From: an uncultured Clostridia bacterium
Lineage (GTDB): Bacteria; Bacillota; Clostridia; Oscillospirales; Ruminococcaceae
Assembly: GCA_947626755.1 (NCBI GenBank)
Contig: CANQTP010000007.1
Location: 1 to 64,000 of the forward strand
Reading direction: 5' to 3'
Length of the DNA: 64,000 nt
The notes below the pieces were generated by a model that was given only the letters and a program-made list of their open reading frames with translations, had not been told where the DNA came from and searched no databases. Of the stretch, positions 52,709 through 61,530 are shown one piece after another; the stretch's first letter is position 1, and every line of letters begins with the position of its first letter. A program made the position numbers and the translations under genes.

Positions 52709-53164
52709 ATGTTCATTCGCTTGAAACAGCTTTACAATATCGTCGGAGAGAAAGTCAGCATTGACTATACCGTCGGCGTGGAAAGACTGAACGAAGTAAA
52801 GGGATTCTCCTTTTCAAACCCTATCACGGTCAGAGGTACGATAGTAAATCGTGCGGGGATCGTGTCGCTGAAATATTCCGCGGAATTTACACTGCACATC
52901 TGCTGTGACAGATGTCTGATAGAATTTGACCGTGACTATTGCTTCGATTTTGAGCATATTCTTGTGCGCTCGCTCAGCAATGATAATGATGATTCGGAAG
53001 AATACATTGTTACGGAAACCGATGAGCTTGATATGGACGAGCTTGTGCTTACGGATTGCCTGTTGTCCCTGCCTTCAAAAATGCTTTGCAAAGAGGACTG
53101 CAAGGGGCTTTGTCCAAAGTGCGGGGCTGACCTGAATCAGGGCGAATGTAATTGCGGCGGTTAG
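52709..53164 (+). CDS. YceD family (DUF177) ribosome-biogenesis protein
   Basis: The start is ATG at 52709 (MFIRLKQLYNIVGEKV); the track extends it by four codons. The 151-residue protein has a beta-rich domain with CCDRCLIEFD and a C-terminal zinc-like cluster CKGLCPKCGADLNQGECNC. This is typical of YceD/DUF177, which is nearly always encoded beside rpmF and is linked to 23S rRNA maturation or accumulation. rpmF follows 21 bp later, confirming the assignment. The role in this organism is inferred from families. Confidence 0.93.
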   Translation: MFIRLKQLYNIVGEKVSIDYTVGVERLNEVKGFSFSNPITVRGTIVNRAGIVSLKYSAEFTLHICCDRCLIEFDRDYCFDFEHILVRSLSNDNDDSEEYIVTETDELDMDELVLTDCLLSLPSKMLCKEDCKGLCPKCGADLNQGECNCGG

Positions 53165-53185
53165 TATGATAAGGAGGTGCTGATA

Positions 53186-53368
53186 ATGGCAGTACCAAAG
53201 AGAAAGGTATCAAAAGCAAGACGTGATAAGAGACGTTCGGCTGTATGGAAGCTGGATACTCCTGCGTTCTCAAGATGTTCTCACTGCGGAGCGCTGACTG
53301 CTCCTCACAAGGTTTGCAAGAACTGCGGATTCTATAAGGGCGTTGAAGTTATTAAAGTAGAAGATTGA
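53186..53368 (+). CDS. rpmF: 50S ribosomal protein L32
   Basis: A 60-residue protein starting at ATG 53186 (MAVPKRKVSKARRDKRRS), with AAGGAGG 8 bp upstream. It has the L32 zinc ribbon CSHCG...CKNCG (two CX2C pairs), so it is the zinc-binding (C+) form. It lies downstream of yceD in the classic pair and ends before a strong terminator. plsX and fabH, often next in this cluster, are absent here. Confidence 0.98.
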   Translation: MAVPKRKVSKARRDKRRSAVWKLDTPAFSRCSHCGALTAPHKVCKNCGFYKGVEVIKVED

Positions 53369-53384
53369 TCTTGCTTTACGGAAA

Positions 53385-53420
53385 CCGGAGAAGGAGTGAT
53401 CCTTTTCCGGCTCTTTTTTT
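53385..53420 (+). terminator. Rho-independent terminator of rpmF
   Basis: CCGGAGAAGGA (53385-53395) pairs with TCCTTTTCCGG (53400-53410), including one G-U pair, followed by CTCTTTTTTT. Confidence 0.9.
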
Positions 53421-53446
53421 AAAGTTTCAATAGAGAGCTTCAATAA

Positions 53447-53632
53447 AGAGTTGAGAGTTGAAAGTTAAGAGTTGAGATATTGCAGTAACGCTTATATTTT
53501 CGGCTTCAATGCTTTTGTAGAAATAACTTTACTTTATCTCACGGCAGGTACAAAGCGAAAAATCACTGAATAAAGCCTGAAAGCGTGCAGGCTCAGCCTG
53601 CTCTTAACTCTCCACTCTTAACTCTCAACTCT
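53447..53632 (+). repeat. MITE-like element with heptamer terminal inverted repeats, copy 2
   Basis: It occupies most of the 286-bp gap between rpmF and the DUF512 gene. The left arm begins AGAGTTGAGAGTTGAAAGTT; the right arm (53601-53632) ends CTTAACTCTCAACTCTAT. Read in reverse complement, the right arm is identical over about 25 nt to the left arm of copy 1. The total length is 186 bp against 188 bp for copy 1. The core differs from copy 1 and contains CAGGCTCAGCCTG. As in copy 1, it ends just before the ribosome binding site of a TTG-started gene. Confidence 0.8.
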
Positions 53633-53654
53633 ATAAAAGGGGTGTGTAATCGGT

Positions 53655-54950
53655 TTGTCGGTAGAAATAAAGTCTGTTGTAAACGGTTCGCCTGTTTCAG
53701 GAACGGGAATAAAGGCGGGAGATATTCTTGCCACGGTGAACGGGCACGAGATCGAGGACGTTCTTGACTATATGTTCTATTCAGCCGAAAGGCTTGTCAA
53801 GCTGGGAATAATTTCAGACGGCGAAAGGAAAACTTTTACCGTCCGCAAAAGCGAGTATGACGATCTCGGACTGGAATTTGAAACCTTCCTTATGGACAAG
53901 AAGCAAAGCTGCTGCAATAAGTGTATCTTCTGCTTTATAGACCAGATGCCGCCCGATATGCGGGAAACTCTTTACTTCAAGGACGATGATGCGAGATTGT
54001 CGTTTTTACAGGGAAATTATGTTACACTTACGAACCTTTCACAAAAGGATATTGACAGAATTATCCAAATGAAACTTGCAATAAATATTTCCGTTCATAC
54101 CACAAACCCCGAACTTCGGTGCATGATGATGAATAACCGTTTTGCGGGGGAAAAGCTTGACTATCTCAGGCAGTTTGCGGAAGCGGGCATTTCCATGAAC
54201 TGTCAGATAGTTCTTTGCCCGGGAATAAACGACGGCGCAGAATTGGAACGCACTCTCACCGACCTTGGAAAGCTTATGCCGAACATTCAGAGCATTGCCG
54301 TTGTCCCCGTTGGTCTGACAAAATTCCGTGACGGGCTTTACCCTCTTGAACTTTTTGACAAGGCGGGCGCGGGAAAAGCCATTGACCTGATAGAAAGATT
54401 CCAGAAAGATTTTCTGGAAAATTACGGCACGCGGCTTGTGTTCCCTTCGGACGAGTTTTACATTACAGCGGAACGGGAAATTCCCGATGGGGAATACTAT
54501 GAGGATTATTCCCAGTACGAAAACGGAGTGGGAATGGTACGCTCGCTTATAGATGAGTTTGAATCGGCTATGGCGGACGCGGAAAATGCGGAAAGTTCAG
54601 ACGTTTCCATTGCAACGGGAGCACTGGCGTATGATTTTATTTCGGAACTGGTTGAAAAAGTCCGCGAAAAGTGGCATAATATTAATTGCAGGGTGTATAA
54701 GATACGGAACGATTTCTTCGGGGAAACCATAACCGTTTCGGGACTTATAACGGCTCGGGATATAATTTCCCAGCTTAAAGGAAAACCTCTTGGAAATACC
54801 CTGCTTATTTCCTCAAGCATGATAAAGGCGGACGAGGATATTTTCCTTGACGACCTTTCGATAAATGACGTTGAAAACGCTCTCGGCGTGAAGATACGCA
54901 AAGTTCCCAACGACGGCTATGAGCTTTTTGACGCGATAACCGGAAATTAA
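53655..54950 (+). CDS. DUF512 radical SAM protein with N-terminal PDZ domain
   Basis: This 431-residue protein has an N-terminal PDZ-like domain (about 1-70, with GTGIKAGDILATVNGHEI) and a radical SAM cluster motif CCNKCIFCFIDQMP (CX3CX2C). A barrel region (ISVHTTNPELR) and the C-terminal DUF512 domain follow. The start is TTG at 53655 after AAAAGGGGTGTG. The reaction is unknown, though the family is widespread in Clostridia and Cyanobacteria. It is 13 bp upstream of der, an arrangement often conserved, which hints at a role tied to ribosomes or RNA modification. That link is inference. Confidence 0.92.
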   Translation: MSVEIKSVVNGSPVSGTGIKAGDILATVNGHEIEDVLDYMFYSAERLVKLGIISDGERKTFTVRKSEYDDLGLEFETFLMDKKQSCCNKCIFCFIDQMPPDMRETLYFKDDDARLSFLQGNYVTLTNLSQKDIDRIIQMKLAINISVHTTNPELRCMMMNNRFAGEKLDYLRQFAEAGISMNCQIVLCPGINDGAELERTLTDLGKLMPNIQSIAVVPVGLTKFRDGLYPLELFDKAGAGKAIDLIERFQKDFLENYGTRLVFPSDEFYITAEREIPDGEYYEDYSQYENGVGMVRSLIDEFESAMADAENAESSDVSIATGALAYDFISELVEKVREKWHNINCRVYKIRNDFFGETITVSGLITARDIISQLKGKPLGNTLLISSSMIKADEDIFLDDLSINDVENALGVKIRKVPNDGYELFDAITGN

Positions 54951-54963
54951 AGGAGATGATAGC

Positions 54964-56295
54964 ATGGCTTTGCCGATAGTTGCGGTAGTCGGACGTCCTA
55001 ATGTTGGAAAATCCACACTTTTCAACAAACTTGTGGGAAAACGTCTTTCTATAGTTGAGGATACCCCCGGCGTTACCCGCGATAGGATCTACTCGGAATG
55101 TGAGTGGAGAAACAGGAAATTTATGGTCGTAGACACAGGCGGTATCGAGCCTAACAGCGAGGACGTTATCCTGAAACAGATGCGGCGGCAGGCGGAACTT
55201 GCAGTTGAAAAAGCGGACGTTATCGTCTTTCTTACGGACGTTCGCATAGGCGTTACCGCCGATGATGAGGACGTTGCCATAATGCTTCGGAAAAGCGGCA
55301 AGCCTGTTGTTCTCTGCGTGAACAAATGCGATTCCATAGGCGATCCGCCTGCGGAATTCTACGAATTCTACAGTCTCGGTCTGGGAGACCCGATAGCGGT
55401 TTCCGCTGCTCACGGACACGGCTCGGGAGATATGCTGGACGAAATTTTCAAATATTTTCCCGAAGAGGAAGCCGAAAATGACGATGAGGAATATATTAAA
55501 GTCGCCGTTATCGGCAAGCCAAATGTTGGAAAATCTTCCCTTATAAACCGCGTTGCGGGAGAAGATCGGGTCATAGTTTCGGATATTGCGGGAACTACCC
55601 GCGATGCCACCGACACAACCGTGGAAAATTCCCACGGAAAGTATATTTTCATAGACACTGCGGGCATACGCAAAAAGTCCAAAGTTCTTGAAAAGATAGA
55701 GCATTACAGCGTTCTTCGGGCATACATGGCGGTGGATCGTTCGGACGTATGCGTTATCCTTATTGACGCCACTGTAGGATTTACCGAGCAGGATTCAAAA
55801 GTCGCGGGTTACGCCCATGAACAGGGAAAAGCCTGCATTGTTGCCGTAAACAAATGGGACGCTGTGGAAAAAACGGACAGCACTATGGACGAGTTCAAAG
55901 CGAAACTTTCGGAAAATTTCAGCTTTATGTCCTACGTTCCGTTCATATTCATTTCGGCAAAAACAGGACAGCGTGTTGAAAAGCTCTTTGATATGATAAA
56001 CGATGTCAACAGGCAGAACAGCATGAGAATTTCCACGGGAATGTTAAATGACGTGCTTTCATACGCCACAACAAGAGTTCAGCCTCCCTCCGATAAGGGC
56101 AGACGATTGAAAATTTACTATATGACCCAGCCGTCCACCCGACCGCCGACGTTTGTAACGTTTGTAAACAGGGCGGATCTGTTCCACTTTTCCTATCAGA
56201 GGTATCTGGAAAATCAGATACGGCAGACATTCGGTCTGGAGGGAACGCCCGTGCGGTTCATTGTCCGCGAACGGGGAAAAAATGATGATAAATAG
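54964..56295 (+). CDS. der: ribosome-assembly GTPase Der (EngA)
   Basis: This 443-residue protein has two tandem GTPase domains with G1 motifs GRPNVGKSTLFN and GKPNVGKSSLIN. G3 motifs are DTGG and DTAG, and G4 motifs are NKCD and NKWD. A C-terminal KH-like domain carries the typical RRLKIYYMTQPSTRPPTFV. Der promotes late 50S subunit assembly. ATG follows AAAGGAGATGATAGC. It sits in the operon DUF512-der-plsY-gpsA, which is common in Clostridia. Confidence 0.98.
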   Translation: MALPIVAVVGRPNVGKSTLFNKLVGKRLSIVEDTPGVTRDRIYSECEWRNRKFMVVDTGGIEPNSEDVILKQMRRQAELAVEKADVIVFLTDVRIGVTADDEDVAIMLRKSGKPVVLCVNKCDSIGDPPAEFYEFYSLGLGDPIAVSAAHGHGSGDMLDEIFKYFPEEEAENDDEEYIKVAVIGKPNVGKSSLINRVAGEDRVIVSDIAGTTRDATDTTVENSHGKYIFIDTAGIRKKSKVLEKIEHYSVLRAYMAVDRSDVCVILIDATVGFTEQDSKVAGYAHEQGKACIVAVNKWDAVEKTDSTMDEFKAKLSENFSFMSYVPFIFISAKTGQRVEKLFDMINDVNRQNSMRISTGMLNDVLSYATTRVQPPSDKGRRLKIYYMTQPSTRPPTFVTFVNRADLFHFSYQRYLENQIRQTFGLEGTPVRFIVRERGKNDDK

Positions 56296-56306
56296 GAGTC
56301 TTGGCT

Positions 56307-56993
56307 ATGGCAAAGCTTATTATTGCGGGAATAATTTCGGTGATCGCTTCCTATCTTCTGGGAAGCTGCAATTCGTCAATAATTGTAGTCCGTCTGCTGA
56401 AACATGAGGACATTCGCGAACATGGAAGCAAGAATGCGGGACTTACAAACACACTTCGCTGTTACGGGAAATTACCCGCTCTGCTCACACTTCTGGGCGA
56501 TCTTGCAAAGGGAATAGTATCTGTTCTTGTGAGCATATTGGTGTTCCGCCTTATTGTGGGAGAGGGCGGCTTTGACGAGAAAACCGTGGGCTACATAGCG
56601 GGAATTGCCGCGATCCTCGGACACATCTTCCCTATCTATTACGGATTCCGCGGCGGAAAGGGCATACTTGTTTCCTGCTCAATACTGATAGTCATTGACT
56701 GGCAGACATTTGTAATAATAATACCGTTCTTTGCAATTGTTCTGCTAATTTCAAAATATGTTTCGGTGGCTTCGATCTCATCGGCAATATTCTACCCGAT
56801 ATTGACGTTCCTGCTCCACTATTTTGTGGAACATATCAGCCTTGACCTCTGTATAACACATACAGTTCTTGTAATGATAACAAGCGCACTGCTCATCTAT
56901 ATGCACAGGACAAATATCCAACGCCTGCGAAACGGCACGGAAAACAAGTTTATAAAGAGCAAATCGGAAAGATCAAGCGGAAAGGAAGGATAA
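56307..56993 (+). CDS. plsY: glycerol-3-phosphate acyltransferase PlsY
   Basis: PlsY adds an acyl group from acyl-phosphate to glycerol 3-phosphate in the membrane, starting phospholipid synthesis. The start is ATG at 56307, 8 bp after AGGAG; the track begins at an upstream TTG. The 228-residue protein has several membrane helices and the three PlsY motifs: SYLLGSCNSSIIV, HGSKNAGLTNTLRCYG and YGFRGGKGILVS. It uses the product of gpsA, encoded 1 bp downstream. The upstream partner plsX is not in the window. Confidence 0.96.
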   Translation: MAKLIIAGIISVIASYLLGSCNSSIIVVRLLKHEDIREHGSKNAGLTNTLRCYGKLPALLTLLGDLAKGIVSVLVSILVFRLIVGEGGFDEKTVGYIAGIAAILGHIFPIYYGFRGGKGILVSCSILIVIDWQTFVIIIPFFAIVLLISKYVSVASISSAIFYPILTFLLHYFVEHISLDLCITHTVLVMITSALLIYMHRTNIQRLRNGTENKFIKSKSERSSGKEG

Positions 56994-56994
56994 T

Positions 56995-58014
56995 ATGGCA
57001 AAATTCACTATTCTGGGAATGGGCGGTTTCGGACTCAGCCTTGCGGTAATGCTTAATAATTTCGGTCACGATGTGACGGTATGGTCGGCATTTCAGCAGG
57101 AAATTGACGACATAAAGCGCGACGGCGAAAACAAGCAGAAACTTCCGGGAGTAAAGATAAGCGATGAGATAATCCTTACAGGAGATATTTCTTCGGTGAC
57201 AGGAGCGGATATTGTCATTTTCGGTATACCTACCCGCAAAGTTCGGGAAGTTGCCCAAAAAGCCGCAGCGCACATTTCCCCCGAAACGGTTATCGTCAAC
57301 ACGGGCAAAGGCTTGGAAGAAAGCTCCCTTAAAAGAATGAGCGAAGTTATCAGCGAGGAAATTCCTCAAAGTCCGCTTGTAGTTCTCAGCGGTCCTTCCC
57401 ACGCGGAAGAAGTTGCGCTGGGGATCCCCACAACAGTTGTTGCCGCTTCAAAAGATCAGAAATATGCCGACTATATCCAGAGTGTGATGTCAAACAATAC
57501 TTTCCGCATTTACATCAACAGTGACATTGTGGGCTGCGAACTGGGCGGCTCGTTAAAGAACATAATCGCATTGTGCGCGGGGATCTGCGACGGAATGGGA
57601 CTTGGCGACAACACCAAAGCGGCGCTTATGACAAGAGGAATTACGGAAATTGCCCGCCTCGGAGTTGCTCTGGGCGGAAAGTCCGAGACCTTTGCTGGAC
57701 TTACGGGAATAGGAGATCTGATCGTTACCTGCACAAGTATGCACAGCCGCAACCGCCGCGCGGGAATACTTATCGGTCAGGGAACTTCTCCCGAAGATGC
57801 CGTAAAGCAGGTGGGAACTGTGGAAGGCTACATCTGCACAAAAGCCGCCTATGAACTTGCGCAGAAAACGGGAGTTGATATGCCCATAACCGAGCAGTGC
57901 TACAACGTCCTTTTCGGCGGACTCAGCGCAAAATCCGCTCTCACCAATCTTATGGGCAGACCCAAACGCCATGAAACAGAGACCATCTGGGTTGACAACA
58001 GTTCTGAAAACTGA
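56995..58014 (+). CDS. gpsA: NAD(P)-dependent glycerol-3-phosphate dehydrogenase
   Basis: GpsA reduces dihydroxyacetone phosphate to glycerol 3-phosphate, the PlsY substrate. This 339-residue protein has the Rossmann motif GMGGFGLSLAVML, SGPSHAEEVALGIPT, the catalytic Lys in GGSLKNIIALCAG, and LTGIGDLIVTC. ATG is 1 bp after the plsY stop, with GGAAGGA inside the plsY end. The terminator at 58022-58054 closes the operon. Cofactor preference is not determinable. Confidence 0.98.
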   Translation: MAKFTILGMGGFGLSLAVMLNNFGHDVTVWSAFQQEIDDIKRDGENKQKLPGVKISDEIILTGDISSVTGADIVIFGIPTRKVREVAQKAAAHISPETVIVNTGKGLEESSLKRMSEVISEEIPQSPLVVLSGPSHAEEVALGIPTTVVAASKDQKYADYIQSVMSNNTFRIYINSDIVGCELGGSLKNIIALCAGICDGMGLGDNTKAALMTRGITEIARLGVALGGKSETFAGLTGIGDLIVTCTSMHSRNRRAGILIGQGTSPEDAVKQVGTVEGYICTKAAYELAQKTGVDMPITEQCYNVLFGGLSAKSALTNLMGRPKRHETETIWVDNSSEN

Positions 58015-58021
58015 TACAAAC

Positions 58022-58060
58022 AACGCCGCGCAAGGACAAACTTTGCGCGGCGTTTTCTTT
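58022..58060 (+). terminator. Rho-independent terminator of the der-plsY-gpsA operon
   Basis: AACGCCGCGCAA (58022-58033) pairs perfectly with TTGCGCGGCGTT (58043-58054), followed by TTCTTTC. Confidence 0.93.
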
Positions 58061-58131
58061 CTCCTGCAAAAGGCATTTTTTTGCTTATCGTTGAATAATA
58101 TATACAGATAAACATTTTGGAGGAATGTATC

Positions 58132-58893
58132 ATGCAGGAAAAAAAGGATATTGGCTCAATGGCAGAAAAATACAAAGCGGAAATGATGCGGATATACAAC
58201 AGCAATAAGCCGTCAGCCGCTGCGGAACATCAGAAAATACCGCAAACGGAAAACGTCTGTGAAAGCTGTGCGGAACATACAGAAAAATTCGCAGCTCCGC
58301 CGATGACGGGCATTCCCTACGAAAACGTTACAGAAGAAGTGTGCAAATTTCCCACTGCCGAAGAACTCATCAAGGCGGACTGCGACAGCTGCGGAGACAG
58401 CACAGCAGTTGAAACAATGTCTCAATGTTTCGGAGAGAGCATTGCCGATACGCGGTTCGATTCGGAAAGAAACGCGGAAGATCATATGCAGGGCAATTAC
58501 GATCAGTATTCCGATGATGAAGCAAACGATGAAACATACAGCTGTTATACATCGGAAATGATCGGCAAAGGCTGCATACAGGCTGAAGTCACGGACGCCG
58601 AGGACGGTTCTCCGATAGCGGGAGCTGTAGTTGCCGTTCTGAGAAAAGCGGAGGATTCCGATATACTTGTTGAAATGCTTGTGACGGATTCCCGCGGAAT
58701 GACCGAAACAGCCGAACTTCCCACAGCGGTTTCTCCCGAAGGATCAAAGCCTTGCAGCGAATACATGATAACGGTGATGAAAAAGGGATTTTACAGTATC
58801 AATATGCTTACCGTTCCGATATTTGACACTATAAGATCCATTCAGCCCATTGAAATGACACGAGCCGTGATCGAATGCGGCAGAATAAAATGA
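58132..58893 (+). CDS. acidic protein with carboxypeptidase-regulatory-like C-terminal domain, function unknown
   Basis: ATG at 58132 (MQEKKDIGSMAEKYKAEMM) has GGAGG 8 bp upstream; the track start is a TTG inside the leader. The 253-residue protein has a charged, Cys-rich and probably disordered N-terminal half. A transthyretin/CarboxypepD_reg-like beta domain follows, at about 145-250 (IQAEVTDAEDGSPIAGAVVAV, then YMITVMKKGFYSI). No signal peptide is visible. It is flanked by terminators on both sides, so it is its own transcription unit. Such beta domains occur in spore-coat and surface proteins of Clostridia, but the role here is unknown. Confidence 0.8.
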   Translation: MQEKKDIGSMAEKYKAEMMRIYNSNKPSAAAEHQKIPQTENVCESCAEHTEKFAAPPMTGIPYENVTEEVCKFPTAEELIKADCDSCGDSTAVETMSQCFGESIADTRFDSERNAEDHMQGNYDQYSDDEANDETYSCYTSEMIGKGCIQAEVTDAEDGSPIAGAVVAVLRKAEDSDILVEMLVTDSRGMTETAELPTAVSPEGSKPCSEYMITVMKKGFYSINMLTVPIFDTIRSIQPIEMTRAVIECGRIK

Positions 58894-58920
58894 GGTGCGG
58901 GATCCGCACCTCATTTTTTA
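58887..58920 (+). terminator. bidirectional terminator between the acidic protein gene and galE
   Basis: AAAATGAGGTGCGG (58887-58900) pairs with CCGCACCTCATTTT (58903-58916). Ts follow the stem in the plus direction and the A-rich start supplies Ts in the minus direction. galE ends at 58918. Confidence 0.9.
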
Positions 58921-59931
58921 CTTTATACCTTCGGGATTTTTTACTGTAAAATTCCAGCTGTCGCGGCACATCTGCGCAATGTCCGCCTTGGCTTCCCAGC
59001 CGAAAAGTGCTTTTGCCTTGTCGGTATTGGCATAGCAGGTGGCAATGTCGCCGGGACGGCGGGGAGCGATCTTGTAATTGACTTTCTTTCCGGAAGCTTC
59101 CTCAAAGGCTTTTACAACTTCCAGAACGCTGGTGCCTTTTCCCGTGCCGAGATTGACGGCTTCCGTGCCTTTATGTTTCAATGCGTAATCCACCGCGCAG
59201 AGATGTCCCTTTGCAAGGTCAACAACGTGGATATAGTCTCTTACGCCTGTTCCGTCGGGAGTATCATAGTCATTTCCGTAAACGCTGAGACATGGCAGAC
59301 GTCCCGAAGCTACCTGTGCAACATACGGCAGCAGGTTGTTTGGAATGCCGTTGGGATCTTCGCCTAAAAGTCCGCTTTCGTGTGCGCCGATGGGGTTAAA
59401 GTAGCGGAGAAGCACAACGCTCCACTCGCTGTCGGCTTTTGCCGTATCGGTAAGGATCTGTTCGATCATGACCTTTGTGTAACCGTATGGATTTGTTGCA
59501 GAAGTAGGATATGTTTCAACATACGGAACGGGGTTATTCATTCCGTAAACTGTTGCGCTTGATGAGAAAACTATGGTCTTGCAGCCGTTTTCGCGCATGG
59601 CTTTGATAAGTTCGATAGTTCCCGAAATATTATTATAATAGTATTCCACAGGCTTTGCGCAGGACTCCCCTACCGCTTTAAGACCCGCAAAATGTATTAC
59701 CGCGTCAATGGAATTTTCCTTGAATATCCTGCTTGTACCTTCAAAGTCCAGCATATCCGTTTCATAGAATCTGAAGTCTTTTCCCGTAATTTTTTTGATG
59801 CGGTCCAGTGCTTCGGGCTTGGAATTTGAAAAGTTGTCCATTACAACTATCTCATATCCCGCATTAAGAAGTTCAACGCAGGTATGACTGCCGATGAATC
59901 CCGCTCCGCCTGTAACAAGTATCTTTCCCAT
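58918..59931 (-). CDS. galE: UDP-glucose 4-epimerase
   Basis: This 337-residue extended short-chain dehydrogenase has the NAD-binding motif VTGGAGFIGSHT and the catalytic SSSATVYG and YGYTK (YxxxK). RYFNPIGAHESGLLGEDPNGIPN identifies GalE rather than other sugar epimerases. It interconverts UDP-glucose and UDP-galactose for galactose use or for surface polysaccharide. It lies 52 bp downstream of the O-antigen-ligase-like gene on the same strand, which suggests a glycan-synthesis role. GAAAGGAAGA precedes the start. Confidence 0.97.
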   Translation of the reverse strand: MGKILVTGGAGFIGSHTCVELLNAGYEIVVMDNFSNSKPEALDRIKKITGKDFRFYETDMLDFEGTSRIFKENSIDAVIHFAGLKAVGESCAKPVEYYYNNISGTIELIKAMRENGCKTIVFSSSATVYGMNNPVPYVETYPTSATNPYGYTKVMIEQILTDTAKADSEWSVVLLRYFNPIGAHESGLLGEDPNGIPNNLLPYVAQVASGRLPCLSVYGNDYDTPDGTGVRDYIHVVDLAKGHLCAVDYALKHKGTEAVNLGTGKGTSVLEVVKAFEEASGKKVNYKIAPRRPGDIATCYANTDKAKALFGWEAKADIAQMCRDSWNFTVKNPEGIK

Positions 59932-59983
59932 ACAGATCTTCCTTTCATGACAATTATTTTTATATGATAAAAATTATGCGCTA

Positions 59984-61330
59984 TTATGCGCTTTCCCGCA
60001 GATCGTTTTTTCTGCCGAGTTTTATGGGAGTTTGTAAAGATGTATGTATACACATTCCCATAGCTATCCAGAAATACGGTACAACATTCGGAAGGCTGCT
60101 GTTTACAAATGCCTGAGCCGCATAGCTTGCAACTGCTCCGAATAATATCCAGCTTATATAACGTTCCTGTTCATCGTTTGTGTTTATTATATTTTTTACA
60201 GATATTACCGAAACATATACAATAAGCGCAATATAGTTTATCCCCGCAAAAATGCCTTCTGTTACGATCGTATGAAGATATTCATTATGTGCTTTATTGG
60301 ATATTTCCATGCCTTCATGCCATCTTGGGTTGCCTGTAAATACTTCCGCAAAATTGTCAAGACCTACACCTGTCAGCCAGTTATGAGGAATTGCTTCCAC
60401 GCCGAATCTCCAGATATACCCGCGGCGGCTGCCGAAACTGTCAAAATCACGGGTCATATCATTATAGAATTCACCGAACATCTGCTTGAAAGTGTCTCTT
60501 GTCATTGCTATAACGGCAACTACTGCCGCGTAACATACTATCACTGCCAGAAAAGACATTATATGCGAGTGAAGTTTTTTCTTATCGTATCCTTTTGAAT
60601 TCATTACAATAAATGAAACTATATAAAAGCATACTATTGCAATATTTCCGAGCAATGATATACGCGCTTCCGTGCAGAACGAAACATACATAATAAGAAT
60701 TGTAAGAACCAGATACAGCAGACGCAGTTTATTGCCTTTTTCCGTAAATATCAGCATTCCTGCACAAACTGCAGCGAGAATGATCGTCAATCCTGCAAAC
60801 CAGTTGAAATTAAAAGTAAGTCCATAGCAAAAAGTTTGTATGTGCATACCCGTAATGCTCCCGGGAAGATGTATCCCGAAAGATTGCAGAAGCGCGACTA
60901 TACCGTTAATTGCCGAAACAATTATAAATGTGTAGAGGATCTTTTTTCTCATTGAAATATCATTTAAAGATGCCGCCGCAAAAAAAACTGAAAAATATAA
61001 CATAAAGTACAGCGGACGTTCACCGGAAAAGTAAGAGGTAGTATATCCCTGATCCTGCTTTGTAAATATCAGAGAGATCAAAGCAAAAAATATCAGCAGC
61101 AGGAAAAATATATCAGATGGGTATATTTCTTTGCTCTTTAGCCTTAAATACAGCATTGAAGCACAGGAAATAATTCCAAAAAAGCTGTAAGAATTAAGTA
61201 TAAAAGGCAGCGTCAGATATGCCGCTCCCAATAATTGAGAAATAAGTTCGCACAACGGCATCAGTATCATAAATGATACAATATAGCCGAAATAAAATTT
61301 TTCCGAAGTAACTTTTTTAATCAGATCCAC
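59984..61330 (-). CDS. O-antigen ligase/polymerase (Wzy-like) membrane protein
   Basis: This is a polytopic membrane protein of about 448 residues with roughly 10-12 helices. The Wzy_C region contains GVGLDNFAEVFTGNP and SNKAHNEYLHTIVTEG, the conserved block of the O-antigen ligase superfamily. Members join or polymerise lipid-linked glycans outside the membrane. The track start (ATG 61351) lies within 3 nt of the predicted transcription start. GTG at 61330 has AGGGGGA 7-8 bp upstream and is preferred. In a Gram-positive host it would serve a capsular or wall glycan; no glycosyltransferases are adjacent. Confidence 0.88.
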   Translation of the reverse strand: MDLIKKVTSEKFYFGYIVSFMILMPLCELISQLLGAAYLTLPFILNSYSFFGIISCASMLYLRLKSKEIYPSDIFFLLLIFFALISLIFTKQDQGYTTSYFSGERPLYFMLYFSVFFAAASLNDISMRKKILYTFIIVSAINGIVALLQSFGIHLPGSITGMHIQTFCYGLTFNFNWFAGLTIILAAVCAGMLIFTEKGNKLRLLYLVLTILIMYVSFCTEARISLLGNIAIVCFYIVSFIVMNSKGYDKKKLHSHIMSFLAVIVCYAAVVAVIAMTRDTFKQMFGEFYNDMTRDFDSFGSRRGYIWRFGVEAIPHNWLTGVGLDNFAEVFTGNPRWHEGMEISNKAHNEYLHTIVTEGIFAGINYIALIVYVSVISVKNIINTNDEQERYISWILFGAVASYAAQAFVNSSLPNVVPYFWIAMGMCIHTSLQTPIKLGRKNDLRESA

Positions 61331-61360
61331 CGCAAAATCCCCCTGTTTCATATCTTTTTA

Positions 61361-61389
61361 ATTATAGCAGAATTGTCTGAATTTTTCAA
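61361..61389 (-). promoter_or_regulatory. promoter of the Wzy-like/galE operon
   Basis: Minus-strand TTGAAA (61389-61384), 17-bp spacer, TATAAT (61366-61361). Transcription would start near 61354, which argues against ATG 61351 as the start codon. Confidence 0.75.
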
Positions 61390-61467
61390 GCAGATTTTGC
61401 ACAAACAAAAGTAATGATTTTTGTGAAAAAAGCAGAAAAAATATTTCAAAAAAATTAAAAATTACTC

Positions 61468-61505
61468 TTGAAAACCTACTAATCATATTGTATAATAGTA
61501 TTATA
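61468..61505 (+). promoter_or_regulatory. promoter of the Rrf2 gene with a palindrome on the -10 box
   Basis: TTGAAA (61468-61473), 17-bp spacer, TATAAT (61491-61496). The -10 lies within the 15-nt palindrome TATAATAGTATTATA (61491-61505), a candidate operator for autoregulation by the Rrf2 protein. Confidence 0.7.
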
Positions 61506-61530
61506 TCCATGTGAAAGGACGAGTTCCAAT

